Shown: positions 35,501-39,102 of the stretch, piece after piece
How the letters are laid out: the number at the start of each line of letters is the position of its first letter
How positions within the stretch are numbered: the stretch's first letter is position 1
Assembly: GCA_905160935.1 (NCBI GenBank)
Contig: CAJHZI010000679.1
Coordinates: 479,501-543,500 of the forward strand
Source of the DNA: Enchytraeus crypticus
Lineage: Eukaryota > Annelida > Clitellata > Enchytraeida > Enchytraeidae
Direction of reading: 5' to 3'
DNA length: 64,000 nucleotides
Made by a program: the position numbers and the translations under genes
Notes under the pieces: generated by a model
Databases searched by the model: none
Told to the model about the DNA's origin: nothing
What the model saw: only the letters and a program-made list of their open reading frames with translations

Positions 35501-36269
35501 CTAGACATGGCAATGAAAAAGATCGATTCAAAGAACACTACGGTCTTTGAAATCGGGAGTATGGAGCTTTACACTCGTGCTTGCGTCACTTAATCGCAGC
35601 CAACAGCAAGCTCTGTTACTCTCTTCCTATAAGCAGCTACCTCTTGCGTTTATCATAACTATGCTCAATTAATGCTACTATTAGTAGCCGTAATAGTTAA
35701 TAAATATTAAGTAAAAACTTAATTAATATTAGTTATTAACCTAATGAATACTACTTTGAGAGCTTTAATATTATTGACGTTACGTAGGAGCTAACACTCT
35801 ACCATCAAACTGCCTAAAAGTTGGTAGTGATGGTGGGTCCCTTTCATGTGAATTCAACTTTTTTCTTTCAAATCAACTAAGGATTTCAATCCTGCTCTTC
35901 CTCGAAATCTTTTACAATTCTATTTAACCTGTTCCTACTACAATGAAGCCTTTAAAATATTTTAAATCTACTACTATTAAGTAGCATAATTATAACGGTA
36001 GTCAGCCAGATAAGATACTCTGTATCTTCACTGACGACCAATTTTTCTCGCGATAGATGTAGGAATTGCTGTTGAGGCATTGTATGTGTCTTATGCACTT
36101 TGTGTCTTTGCTGAAAAATAAACATATTATCTATTCTATCTATTCTATCTATAGTTCTTACCTAATTTATCAGATTGTGAGCCACTAGATACACCTGTTG
36201 ATATTGTTACTTTGCCAGCAAGACGAGCTTGCCCAGATTGTGAACTCTTTTGTTTATCCAGCGTGGTAT
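1671..36269 (-). CDS. MTCL: MTCL/SOGA-family coiled-coil protein, 32 exons, 5' end not found
   Basis: Thirty-two exons chain on the minus strand with compatible phases into 2406 residues ending at a TAG (1671-1673). Known members of this family (vertebrate MTCL1, MTCL2/SOGA1, MTCL3/SOGA3) are long coiled-coil proteins that bind and cross-link microtubules at the cell cortex and Golgi. Seen here: an acidic Ser-rich N-terminal part (residues 1-130), nearly continuous heptad-type coiled coil (about 130-1850), and a Ser/Thr-rich basic tail (about 1850-2406). The family call rests on residues 275-413: [27 protein letters not shown] and [14 protein letters not shown] closely match what I know of the SOGA region. 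The coiled coil is longer than I expect from the vertebrate proteins. Myosin tail or cingulin-like alternatives lack the CRILQ motif. Family sure, paralogue not assignable; exon borders are predicted by eye. Confidence 0.85.
3112..3148 (-). CDS. MTCL: MTCL exon 31, 37-base microexon
   Basis: Acceptor atatagttatag, strong donor ATGAC|gtaagt. Phase 1 in, 2 out; it is the only exon found that joins exon 30 to the terminal exon in frame, giving [20 protein letters not shown]. The donor is strong, the acceptor weak. Confidence 0.6.
3241..3319 (-). CDS. MTCL: MTCL exon 30
   Basis: Acceptor cgatggctgcag, donor GTCAGG|gtaaca; 79 bases, phase 0 in, 1 out, residues 1950-1975 ([20 protein letters not shown] ...). 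Preceded on the intron side by degenerate (TTGA)n. Confidence 0.65.
3331..3510. repeat. Degenerate (TCAA)n tract
   Basis: Near-tetranucleotide array (tcaatcaatcagtcaat) just upstream of MTCL exon 30 on the coding strand. Confidence 0.9.
4212..4238 (-). CDS. MTCL: MTCL exon 29, 27-base microexon
   Basis: Nine codons (TPAMFTLVQ) between acceptor ttctatgtttcag and donor GTCCAG|gtaaat. Phase 0-0, so skipping it keeps frame. The only support is good splice sites and frame; transcript evidence would decide. Confidence 0.45.
4773..4825 (+). repeat. tRNA-like SINE head
   Basis: GCCTCGGTGGTTTAGTGGTA resembles a tRNA 5' end with an A box, but there is no B box or foldable arm downstream, so it is a SINE or tRNA-pseudogene fragment. 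Confidence 0.4.
4853..5125 (-). CDS. MTCL: MTCL exon 28, Thr/Gly/Ser-rich tail
   Basis: Acceptor gtgctcaacag, donor GATCAG|gtaaga; 273 bases, phase 0-0, residues 1850-1940. Short basic helix ([18 protein letters not shown]), basic patch ([15 protein letters not shown]), then low-complexity Gly/Thr/Asn ([19 protein letters not shown]). Confidence 0.83.
5264..5712. repeat. About 60 bp tandem copies of exon 27 end
   Basis: Five or six diverged units each hold a version of the exon 27 end and donor (plus-strand cagtcagtagttagttg beside the true cagccagtagtttgttgatg) followed by gtattgaatgtattg-type sequence. Confidence 0.75.
5719..5898 (-). CDS. MTCL: MTCL exon 27
   Basis: Acceptor gttgaatatttag, donor GCTGAG|gtagga; 180 bases, phase 0-0, residues 1790-1849 ([19 protein letters not shown] ... 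[10 protein letters not shown]), the last strong coiled coil. Its 3' end and donor are copied several times downstream at 5264-5712. Confidence 0.84.
6245..6540. repeat. AT-rich 12-15 bp tandem repeat
   Basis: Units of ataattataaaaatt and later ataattatcaaaatt. Low-complexity open frames across it are not coding. Confidence 0.9.
6646..6714. repeat. Two extra copies of exon 26 donor
   Basis: cttaccacagtatttcgttcc and cttaccacaaaaccacaatatttctttcc match the true exon 26 end at 6930-6951. Confidence 0.7.
6718..6915 (+). mobile_element. Dispersed repeat family C, full copy
   Basis: About 200 bp, nearly the same as 21820-22015: starts near ttttgacccgcttgccttgg, holds gtcgtcatcgcgtggtgctt, ends gaaccggacgt then (TTGA)n. 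SINE-sized, with no coding. Confidence 0.75.
6936..7079 (-). CDS. MTCL: MTCL exon 26
   Basis: Acceptor tttaattgcag, donor ATTGTG|gtaagt; 144 bases, phase 0-0, residues 1742-1789 ([20 protein letters not shown] ... [11 protein letters not shown]). Two extra copies of its 3' end and donor lie at 6646-6714, separated from it by a family C repeat. Confidence 0.83.
7110..7166 (-). mobile_element. LINE 3' end, solo
   Basis: Contains actggcaggtccatggta flanked by (CT)n, the reverse of the LINE 3' end seen intact at 22870-22920. Confidence 0.6.
7563..7682. repeat. Degenerate cataatc repeat
   Basis: Imperfect 7-9 bp repeats (cataatc, cataatt). Confidence 0.7.
7897..8019 (-). CDS. MTCL: MTCL exon 25
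   Basis: Acceptor tatgttcacag, donor GTCCAG|gttaaa; 123 bases, phase 0-0, residues 1701-1741. A basic, Gly-containing insert ([20 protein letters not shown]) that breaks the coiled coil. Confidence 0.75.
8466..8692 (-). mobile_element. tRNA-like SINE family B
   Basis: Reverse copy with B-box-like ggttcgaatcc, then ctgagagtaaaatctcgga, gtgatagatatcaacgta and gttgatc. Matches 20588-20850 and 50938-51152. Confidence 0.75.
8757..8830 (+). repeat. Dispersed repeat family F
   Basis: gtttaacgtcaaggttcagaa ... aaggcttctcttcaaggcgaa type sequence; matches 11271-11345 and reverse copies at 14447-14512 and 63550-63635. Confidence 0.6.
9294..9461 (-). CDS. MTCL: MTCL exon 24
   Basis: Acceptor gctttgtttag, donor AAAAAG|gtctca; 168 bases, phase 0-0, residues 1645-1700 ([20 protein letters not shown] ... 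[14 protein letters not shown]). Confidence 0.84.
10143..10174. repeat. Perfect 14 bp hairpin
   Basis: Arms taccataaaagagc and gctcttttatggta with a 4-base loop cata. Confidence 0.85.
10606..10800 (-). CDS. MTCL: MTCL exon 23
   Basis: Acceptor cggttcaccag, donor GATCAA|gtatgt; 195 bases, phase 0-0, residues 1580-1644 ([20 protein letters not shown] ... [14 protein letters not shown]). Confidence 0.85.
10824..10926. repeat. cccgttcaata tandem repeat
   Basis: About nine imperfect 10-12 bp units next to the exon 23 acceptor. Confidence 0.85.
11072..11142. repeat. (TA)n microsatellite
   Basis: About 35 TA units. Confidence 0.95.
11271..11345 (+). repeat. Dispersed repeat family F
   Basis: gttgtagtgcgtttaacgtt and gttcagaagcacaaggcttc, then actcgagctacc. 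Same family as 8757-8830. Confidence 0.6.
11356..11680. repeat. Compound (GA)n/(TA)n/(GATA)n tract
   Basis: Purine-rich (GA)n with a central (TA)n block, next to the exon 22 donor. Confidence 0.9.
11690..11911 (-). CDS. MTCL: MTCL exon 22, Ser/Gly/Ala hinge
   Basis: Acceptor attttcttcag, donor TACGAG|gtgaga; 222 bases, phase 0-0, residues 1506-1579. The first half is a flexible hinge ([20 protein letters not shown] and [12 protein letters not shown]); the second half is coiled coil ([20 protein letters not shown]). The donor runs straight into a (GA)n microsatellite. Confidence 0.83.
12000..12136. repeat. (TA)n microsatellite
   Basis: Interrupted TA array between exons 21 and 22. Confidence 0.95.
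12179..12427 (-). CDS. MTCL: MTCL exon 21
   Basis: Acceptor tttgcttag, donor TTGAAG|gtatta; 249 bases, phase 0-0, residues 1423-1505 ([20 protein letters not shown] ... [11 protein letters not shown]). The acceptor is preceded by a long degenerate (TTGA)n tract and the donor is 40 bases from (TA)n. Confidence 0.87.
12430..13250. repeat. Degenerate (TCAA)n then (ATTC)n
   Basis: Degenerate tcaatcaatcag from 12430 to about 13040, then a purer (TTCA)n array at about 13074-13250. Fills the intron between exons 20 and 21. Confidence 0.9.
13363..13704 (-). CDS. MTCL: MTCL exon 20
   Basis: Acceptor caatttctacag, donor GTCAAG|gttgag; 342 bases, phase 0-0, residues 1309-1422, the longest internal coiled-coil exon ([20 protein letters not shown] ... 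[20 protein letters not shown]). Confidence 0.88.
13748..13862 (+). mobile_element. SINE family B, 5' part
   Basis: tagcgtaggggtaacgtcat head, gggttcgaatcccagc B box, gagagtaaaatc; ends abruptly at a family A copy. Confidence 0.7.
13869..13996 (-). mobile_element. SINE family A
   Basis: Reverse copy: the coding sense would read ggcgatgtcggtaagat, tcaaatcctgggctcgcc, ctgacatcgctttcgagtg, gaaactgacgttaacat. Confidence 0.75.
14036..14162 (+). mobile_element. SINE family A, diverged
   Basis: Forward copy 40 bp from the reverse copy at 13869-13996, forming an inverted pair. Confidence 0.7.
14447..14512 (-). repeat. Dispersed repeat family F
   Basis: Reverse copy: cttctgaaccttgacgttaaa. Confidence 0.55.
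14938..15025 (-). mobile_element. SINE family B, 3' part
   Basis: gaaatgatcaactacgttga and the following family B 3' end, next to an (AAT)n run. Confidence 0.65.
15193..15200. repeat. Left target duplication of hAT element
   Basis: atttcaac, identical to 16598-16605. Confidence 0.85.
15885..15924. repeat. 40 bp palindrome inside hAT element
   Basis: attgatctgagagtttcaaa meets its complement with one mismatch and no loop. Confidence 0.8.
16136..16260 (-). mobile_element. LINE reverse-transcriptase fragment
   Basis: The minus strand reads [20 protein letters not shown] ... [15 protein letters not shown], the conserved LINE segment after the RT active site. It lies within the hAT element, either nested or captured. 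Confidence 0.75.
16598..16605. repeat. Right target duplication of hAT element
   Basis: atttcaac, identical to 15193-15200. Confidence 0.85.
16656..16904 (-). CDS. MTCL: MTCL exon 19
   Basis: Acceptor gttgttgctgtag, donor AGACAG|gtgaga; 249 bases, phase 0-0, residues 1226-1308. Charged coiled coil ([20 protein letters not shown] ...). A hAT-like element is inserted 58 bases beyond the donor, and about 75 bases around the acceptor are duplicated at 17056-17130. Confidence 0.87.
16908..17055. repeat. (AAC)n/(AAT)n microsatellite
   Basis: Trinucleotide array directly at the exon 19 acceptor. Confidence 0.95.
17056..17130. repeat. Decayed copy of exon 19 5' edge
   Basis: actgactgatctactatgac ... 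aaactctgtctcagagtt matches exon 19 bases and acceptor at about 16841-16912, in direct orientation across the AAC array; the acceptor AG is lost. Confidence 0.8.
17649..17873 (-). CDS. MTCL: MTCL exon 18
   Basis: Acceptor cttattttcag, donor CAGAAG|gttcga; 225 bases, phase 0-0, residues 1151-1225 ([19 protein letters not shown] ... [11 protein letters not shown]). Shows internal repetition with exon 19 ([18 protein letters not shown] beside [19 protein letters not shown]), as in duplicated coiled-coil modules. Confidence 0.85.
18080..18345. repeat. Degenerate catcacttcacat repeat
   Basis: Short imperfect units such as cataacatcacttcac and catcatttaacgtaacat. Confidence 0.75.
18573..18655 (-). 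repeat. Dispersed repeat family E
   Basis: Reverse of gttgtcattgatgactgtag; shared with 34643, 45505, 52975, 57685, 57780 and 63698. Confidence 0.6.
19030..19190 (-). mobile_element. Diverged SINE family B relative
   Basis: gatgatatctatcactttca and gggaattgaacccagg keep the B layout but differ in body. Confidence 0.5.
19333..19437 (-). CDS. MTCL: MTCL exon 17
   Basis: Acceptor ttaactgtgtag, donor GATGAA|gtaagt (strong); 105 bases, phase 0-0, residues 1116-1150. Dense Lys/Glu coiled coil ([20 protein letters not shown] ...). More AT-rich than other exons but open and in phase. Confidence 0.8.
19682..20150 (-). mobile_element. LINE ORF2 fragment, frameshifted
   Basis: Two minus-strand frames in series: [20 protein letters not shown] ... 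[10 protein letters not shown], then [20 protein letters not shown] ... [15 protein letters not shown]. This is the linker and RT start of a non-LTR retrotransposon (KAxGxDxIPAE motif). A frameshift separates them and both ends are truncated. Confidence 0.85.
20588..20850 (-). mobile_element. SINE family B with internal duplication
   Basis: Reverse copy; the segment tccattttccgtataatcag / tccatattccgtaaccag is duplicated relative to other copies. Confidence 0.75.
21252..21396 (+). mobile_element. SINE family B, 3' part
   Basis: gagagtaaaatctcggacat through gatcatttcactataatg, ending near a TTA run. Confidence 0.75.
21820..22015 (+). mobile_element. Dispersed repeat family C, full copy
   Basis: Closely matches 6718-6915, including cgtcatcgcgtggtgctttg and the (TTGA)n tail. 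Confidence 0.75.
22088..22130 (+). repeat. Dispersed repeat family D
   Basis: ggtttaacgtccgtttcctc then gatgtcaggga after an (AAT)n run; also at 32565 and 56142. Confidence 0.55.
22159..22398 (-). CDS. MTCL: MTCL exon 16
   Basis: Acceptor ttaattttgaag, donor GCGAGG|gtatgt; 240 bases, phase 0-0, residues 1036-1115. Gly/Asp/Ala-rich loop ([20 protein letters not shown]), then helix [20 protein letters not shown]. Confidence 0.85.
22500..22922 (+). mobile_element. LINE 3' fragment
   Basis: Frames reading [18 protein letters not shown] ... [12 protein letters not shown], then CWIGHIL-like and [12 protein letters not shown] segments, ending ataccatggacctgccagta then (GA)n. This is the C-terminal end of ORF2 plus the 3' end, with frameshifts. 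Confidence 0.8.
22940..23065 (-). CDS. MTCL: MTCL exon 15
   Basis: Acceptor cgttggacag, donor AAACAG|gtgcat; 126 bases, phase 0-0, residues 994-1035 ([20 protein letters not shown] ...), regular coiled coil. A LINE 3' end sits 20 bases past the donor in the opposite orientation. Confidence 0.83.
23246..23290. repeat. (GA)n microsatellite
   Basis: Pure GA run with GACA interruptions. Confidence 0.9.
23735..23887 (-). CDS. MTCL: MTCL exon 14
   Basis: Acceptor cgttctgaaacag, donor CAAGAG|gtggcg; 153 bases, phase 0-0, residues 943-993. Two short helices ([18 protein letters not shown] and [13 protein letters not shown]) around a [10 protein letters not shown] turn. Confidence 0.82.
23935..24052 (-). 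mobile_element. Dispersed repeat family C, partial
   Basis: Reverse copy: aacgtccggttcctcgccat and ggcgccaaggcaccacacga. Confidence 0.7.
24452..24705. repeat. (TA)n with GTATAC punctuation
   Basis: Long TA array interrupted by cagtatatatactgtatata blocks. Confidence 0.95.
24719..25059 (-). CDS. MTCL: MTCL exon 13
   Basis: Acceptor cactctcgacag, donor CATCTG|gtatgt; 341 bases, phase 1 in, 0 out, residues 830-942. Coiled coil ([29 protein letters not shown]), then a Ser/Ala/Pro hinge ([20 protein letters not shown]). The donor lies about 15 bases from a long (TA)n microsatellite. Confidence 0.87.
25104..25166 (+). mobile_element. Family C, 3' end only
   Basis: ggacgtccctacattgcctt, gaaccggacgttaag, then TTGA-type tail. 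Confidence 0.6.
25191..25323 (-). mobile_element. SINE family A
   Basis: Reverse copy close to consensus (cactcgaaagcgatgtcagt, gatccgcggtcgaata, gccactgtctccagcc). Confidence 0.75.
25522..25720 (-). CDS. MTCL: MTCL exon 12
   Basis: Acceptor gattattcgcag, donor GAAATGG|gtacac; 199 bases, phase 0 in, phase 1 out, residues 763-828 ([14 protein letters not shown] ... [15 protein letters not shown]). With exon 13 it forms the only phase 1 junction in the coiled-coil block after exon 3. Confidence 0.85.
26120..26425 (-). CDS. MTCL: MTCL exon 11
   Basis: Acceptor ttgattgatttag, donor CTCTCAG|gtaaaa; 306 bases, phase 0-0, residues 661-762. Coiled coil interrupted by a Ser/Pro loop ([15 protein letters not shown]). 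The acceptor tract is built from the TTGA tetranucleotide repeat. Confidence 0.87.
26710..26993 (+). mobile_element. LINE 3' end fragment
   Basis: [17 protein letters not shown] ... [20 protein letters not shown], then ataccatggacctgccagta and (GA)n. ORF2 C-terminus and 3' end of the same LINE as 22500-22922. Confidence 0.8.
27245..27430 (-). CDS. MTCL: MTCL exon 10
   Basis: Acceptor caatggattag, donor GATAAG|gtatta; 186 bases, phase 0-0, residues 599-660. Lys/Asp-rich linker, a basic Ser segment ([12 protein letters not shown]) that could be a phosphosite cluster, then coiled coil ([18 protein letters not shown]). Confidence 0.85.
27794..27958 (-). CDS. MTCL: MTCL exon 9
   Basis: Acceptor gtatttctgaag, donor ATCGAG|gtaacc; 165 bases, phase 0-0, residues 544-598. 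Coiled coil ([20 protein letters not shown]) followed by an acidic SEAGSDEE segment, an arrangement like the acidic linker after the SOGA region in vertebrate relatives. Confidence 0.85.
28010..28160. repeat. About 40 bp tandem repeat
   Basis: Three to four units of aagtaattgcacaataataa plus ataacattatgttttgag. Confidence 0.8.
28340..28440 (+). repeat. tRNA-like SINE head
   Basis: gaatggccgagtggatagca resembles a class II tRNA A-box region and gttcaaatctc a B box; too diverged to be a working tRNA. Confidence 0.4.
28530..28588 (+). mobile_element. LINE 3' end, solo
   Basis: ataccacggacctgccagta then (GA)n, 12 bases from the exon 8 donor. Confidence 0.65.
28600..28932 (-). CDS. MTCL: MTCL exon 8
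   Basis: Acceptor tatactcgtag, donor CAAGAG|gtttaac; 333 bases, phase 0-0, residues 433-543. [20 protein letters not shown] and [15 protein letters not shown] resemble the family motif LKEQLxxxEEEAxxLRRxxxExExxN. A Lys/Ser/Thr linker ([14 protein letters not shown]) follows. The acceptor and first 22 exon bases are repeated in the intron. Confidence 0.88.
28914..29190. repeat. About 92 bp triplication of exon 8 acceptor
   Basis: Three units (starting near 28914, 29006, 29106), each with tttactcagcacaccaatc-like exon bases, acceptor region and ataccgtcatccgtgacag. The middle copy keeps tgtag|ATTGG; the third has lost AG. Confidence 0.85.
29485..29570. repeat. (GA)n microsatellite
   Basis: GA tract adjoining the exon 7 donor. 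Confidence 0.9.
29587..29643 (-). CDS. MTCL: MTCL exon 7, 19-codon exon
   Basis: Acceptor attgatttcag, donor CCAGGG|gtaagag; 57 bases, phase 0-0. Encodes residues 414-432 ([19 protein letters not shown]), a non-helical break in the coiled coil. Phase and splice sites fit; there is no homology I can recall. Confidence 0.6.
30112..30290. repeat. About 20 bp tandem repeat
   Basis: Units of atcttaatgtatcttactat and atcttacggtatcttaatgt. Confidence 0.9.
30292..30420 (+). mobile_element. SINE family A, near consensus
   Basis: ggctggagccggtagcgatg ... gatcagtatgtgcgg ... ttcaaatcctgggctcgccc. One of the best-kept copies. Confidence 0.8.
30503..30727 (-). CDS. MTCL: MTCL exon 6, SOGA domain continued
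   Basis: Acceptor gtatgacaagtgcag-type (cacttgcag), donor GGAAAG|gtttga; 225 bases, phase 0-0, residues 339-413. [20 protein letters not shown] and [15 protein letters not shown] correspond to the family segment usually written DLKVAKDVSVRLHxELxxVEEKRxxxEEE. Confidence 0.88.
31211..31402 (-). CDS. MTCL: MTCL exon 5, SOGA signature
   Basis: Acceptor atgtatttgaag, donor GACAAG|gttgag; 192 bases, phase 0-0, residues 275-338. Carries the diagnostic block [22 protein letters not shown] and [14 protein letters not shown], which matches the core of the SOGA domain of MTCL1-3. The intron side of the acceptor is copied in tandem (see findings). Confidence 0.9.
31385..31530. repeat. Tandem copies of exon 5 acceptor
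   Basis: Four decaying units of gtccttcaccttcaaayaca: true edge at 31392, copies near 31427, 31467 and 31508. Confidence 0.8.
31794..32015 (-). CDS. MTCL: MTCL exon 4, likely GC donor
   Basis: Acceptor tctctatcacccag; 222 bases, phase 0-0, residues 201-274 ([15 protein letters not shown] ... EENAELKQE). No GT donor gives a continuous family match at the 3' end. The join GAG|gctaga to exon 5 makes [19 protein letters not shown], matching the family, so a GC-AG intron is inferred. A weaker alternative is GCTGAT|gtagtg 24 bases earlier. Confidence 0.8.
32016..32210. repeat. Tandem copies of intron 3-4 3' end
   Basis: About 42 bp units (agatagagatcaataactca ... ttaaaacaatca) beginning with the polypyrimidine tract of the exon 4 acceptor. 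Confidence 0.75.
32330..32535 (-). CDS. MTCL: MTCL exon 3
   Basis: Acceptor cctctaaatgtag, donor GATCAG|gtgagg; enters in phase 1, exits in phase 0. Residues 133-200, charged coiled coil ([13 protein letters not shown] ... [19 protein letters not shown]) with an acidic insert ESGEDST. The donor is followed directly by (CAAT)n intron sequence. Confidence 0.85.
32565..32605 (+). repeat. Dispersed repeat family D
   Basis: aaggtttgaagtccgtttcc, gatgatgtcag; related reverse fragments follow to about 33090 (gacgtccctgacatcat). Confidence 0.5.
33132..33182 (-). mobile_element. SINE family A fragment
   Basis: Reverse fragment: tctcgaaaaggcattagtgac. Confidence 0.5.
33627..33914 (-). CDS. MTCL: MTCL exon 2
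   Basis: Acceptor catattctag, donor CCTG|gtaggg; phase 1 in and 1 out, 288 bases. Encodes residues 37-131: a Gly/Lys/Ser start, an acidic Ser/Asp/Arg stretch ([20 protein letters not shown]) and the start of the helix ([20 protein letters not shown]). It is markedly more GC-rich than the flanking introns, as expected of coding DNA. Confidence 0.8.
34643..34720 (-). repeat. Dispersed repeat family E
   Basis: Preceded by (AAC)n: gattagagtgctactgttgt then catgacaacatc. Confidence 0.6.
34934..35142. repeat. 16 bp minisatellite
   Basis: About 13 units of atctaggaatccttac with atcc and atgc variants. Confidence 0.95.
35212..35280. repeat. 21 bp repeat, three units
   Basis: cctagatgtaaccaaccttga repeated three times; shares ctagatgta with the 16 bp array upstream. 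Confidence 0.8.
36162..36269 (-). CDS. MTCL: MTCL exon 1 of the visible chain
   Basis: Acceptor ctctgttgcag and donor TTAG|gtaagaac. It encodes residues 1-35 ([19 protein letters not shown]...), a Ser/Gln/Lys-rich non-coiled segment. It enters with two bases of a split codon, so at least one more 5' exon ending in phase 1 must exist. The phase 1 exit fits exon 2 exactly (Gly split codon). Confidence 0.65.
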
Positions 36270-36479
36270 CTGCAACAGAGTCAAATTACACAGTGCTCAT
36301 TCCATAGGCACGAGATAAACCAGGCCTAGATTGTCTTAAATAGTAAATAATTCTAGCAGTTAGCACTGATTTGAAGAAAAGTGAAACCTAAACGTGCACA
36401 TGTTCAATTGTTGAGATTTCTTTATATCAATTCTTGTGCAAATCAAGCTCATCATACATAGTTTGGCGAAAAAATAGCA

Positions 36480-36990
36480 GCTAATAGCAGCTTTGTGAAT
36501 AACAGAACAGCTAATAGCAGCTTTGTGAATAACAGAACAGCTAATAGCAGCTTTGTGAATAACAGAGCAGCTAATAGCAGCTTTGTGAGCAGCTAATAGC
36601 AGAGCAGCTAATAGCAAATAACAGAGCAGCTAATAGCAGTGAATAACAGAGCAGCTAATAGCAGCTTTGTGAATAACAGAGCAGCTAATAGCAGCTTTGT
36701 GAATAACAGAGCAGCTAATAGCAGCTTTGTGAATAACAGAGCAGCTAATAGCAGCTTTGTGAATAACAGAGCAGCTAATAACAGCAGAGCAGCTAATAAC
36801 AGATTTGAGAATAACAGAGCAGCTAATAGCAGAGAGCAGCAGCATAATAACAGAGCAGCTAATTGTGAATAACAGAGCAGCTAATAACAGAGCAGATAAT
36901 AACAGCATTGAGAATAGCAGAACAGCTAGAAACAGCTTTGAGAATAATCGAGCAGCTGCAACAGTTGAGAAAAAGCAAAGCAGCTAATAA
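36480..36990. repeat. 30 bp minisatellite
   Basis: Units of gaataacagagcag plus ctaatagcagctttgt, decaying to the right. Open frames through it are repeat artefacts. Confidence 0.95.
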
Positions 36991-37341
36991 CAACTTAAGA
37001 AAAAGCATCTAGCATATAACATAACCCAAGTACATGTAATATTTGATGTAAGGCAATAATCAAATAATCGAATAATCTAAATCACTGCTGCAGTCACAAA
37101 ACTATTCTCTGCGCCAGCTGCGTTATGATAGGTTTTTACTTTCTATATTTTCTTTATTTACTCAAAACTATAACATTGATTACTACTCTAATAACTCTAC
37201 AGCCGCTATACGTGTTTCCTAAATTACATTTATTTATCAATTCACACCACGTCAAATAAATATAGTCAGTGATCTATTACTTACAGCTCTTGTGATAAAA
37301 ACAAAATGGTGCAGCTCTTGTGAAAAAGGACAGAAAATGTC

Positions 37342-37399
37342 AAAATTATTCTATTATTTCATGGCACTAACATGAGCCATGAAATAGTAGAATAATTTT
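37342..37399. repeat. 24 bp near-perfect hairpin
   Basis: Arms at 37342-37365 and 37376-37399, one mismatch, 10-base loop actaacatga. Confidence 0.85.
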
Positions 37400-37601
37400 T
37401 CAAACATACCAGGAAATAAAACTGGGCCAGTATATTATTTTTACGATAGGCCTACCTATTAAAATAACACATCAGTTCAAGTACCTTCCTATTACTAGAA
37501 TCCATTAATTGTCCAAGTTAACAGTCTCACTAATGTACGAGATTTTACTCTGATACATTTACACGAAAAGCAATCCCAATATTTAACTGGTAAAGCTAAT
37601 A

Positions 37602-37656
37602 TTAGCGTCAGGATTCTAGCTCGAAAGCGATGTCAGTGACGGGTGAGCCCAGAATT
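37602..37656 (-). mobile_element. SINE family A fragment
   Basis: Reverse: ctcgaaagcgatgtcagtga, gtgagcccag. Confidence 0.65.
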
Positions 37657-38518
37657 ACCTACGTAACAGACCATATAGCTGGACTGGTTTACAGAATTCC
37701 CACCGTTTATACTCTTGTACCTCATATTCTGTTTAGTATTAGCTCGATGGTGCTCGAGTATGAGCTGAACAACAGTAGAGCTCTAGCACTGTTGTTGTTG
37801 TTGTTGTTGCTATTTTTGCTGTTGTTGTTGTTATTATTACGATTGGAACACAAAACTGTGATTCATATTGAAAGAAATTAAAACGATGAAAAAATGAAAA
37901 CTGAAATCTTATTACACTTTTTGGAGTTCCACTCGTGGAGGTGGGTATAATCCTCTAAAGAGAAGAAAGAGGCAACATGTTCTAGGAGGATGTAATACAC
38001 CCAGGACCCAGGGGTGTATTTTCTTCAGGGGGTGTAAATACCTGTAAAAACCGTGTTGTTCTCCCAGTGAGTAATAATCCACATGTGAAGTTCAGCATAT
38101 TTCATAGAGTTTTACGAAAATTCTAATAAAAGCTCTACCCATTATAATCTAGCTAAATTAATTTTTTTATATTACAACAAGTCGTATTGAAGAGAGAATA
38201 TCAGGCCTATAGAAATATGAACCAAACTTTAAAAAACTCCATCTGCAAAAAGTCAGGATAATAGGCTTACAAACTTACCCTAATGTTACTTCACTACTGG
38301 TAACAAGGTTGATATCCATAATACGAATGCAACAATTAGCTGTAATACATTTAATATATATGTATTATTCGAGTATTCGTGAGTTATAAATTCCTATAAT
38401 TCTTGCACAAGTGCAGCAGATGCAAGCGCTAGGCAGTCTGAATGAAATATGTCGACGATTAAGGTTAATTGTTCAAAAGCAACCTCTATACATCATCTAG
38501 CGTGAAATGGTCTCCCTC

Positions 38519-38572
38519 TATCTCTTTCTCTTCTCTCTCTCTTCCTCCTCTCTCTGTGCCTCTGTCTCTCTC

Positions 38573-38624
<52 letters not shown>

Positions 38625-38685
38625 CTCTGTCTCTCTCTCTCTCTCTCTTCTCTCTCAATCTTCCTCCTCTCTCTCGTTTCTCTTC

Positions 38686-38716
<31 letters not shown>

Positions 38717-38725
38717 TTCACTCTC

Positions 38726-38764
<39 letters not shown>

Positions 38765-38765
38765 T
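38519..38765. repeat. (CT)n microsatellite
   Basis: Long CT array with TTCC interruptions, followed by (GT)n. Confidence 0.95.
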
Positions 38766-39004
38766 CCTCCTCCCTCTCTCGCACGTGTGTGTGTGTGAGT
38801 GAGTGTGTGTGTGTGTTTCACTCATTCGCCCTCTTTGTATACCTTTAATTCTACAACTTTCGTTTCAAACTTTCTCGACATCTTTCAATCGTTCTTTCAT
38901 CTATCCTCAGTCAATCACTTCACTGAAGCAGAGTTACTCAACCCGTGCCCCGCATAGGTCGCTTGATACTCTAAATTTTAGGTCAAAAGTTACATCCACT
39001 TTTA

Positions 39005-39014
39005 TTATTAATTA

Positions 39015-39049
<35 letters not shown>

Positions 39050-39055
39050 GTGTTA
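39005..39055. repeat. (TTA)n microsatellite
   Basis: Fifteen or so TTA units ahead of the LINE fragment. Confidence 0.9.
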
Positions 39056-39102
39056 TTAGTATTAGTGTAATATATAGACTGTAGTATTTAATTGTCATTA
39101 GT

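Noticed and set aside
36360-36908. Repetitive open frames with KAAISCSVIH units
   Set aside because: Translation of the 30 bp minisatellite; no start context or splice support, and the repeat decays without frame conservation.
38469-38848. Open frames rich in Ser/Leu
   Set aside because: (CT)n microsatellite; alternate Ser and Leu codons only.
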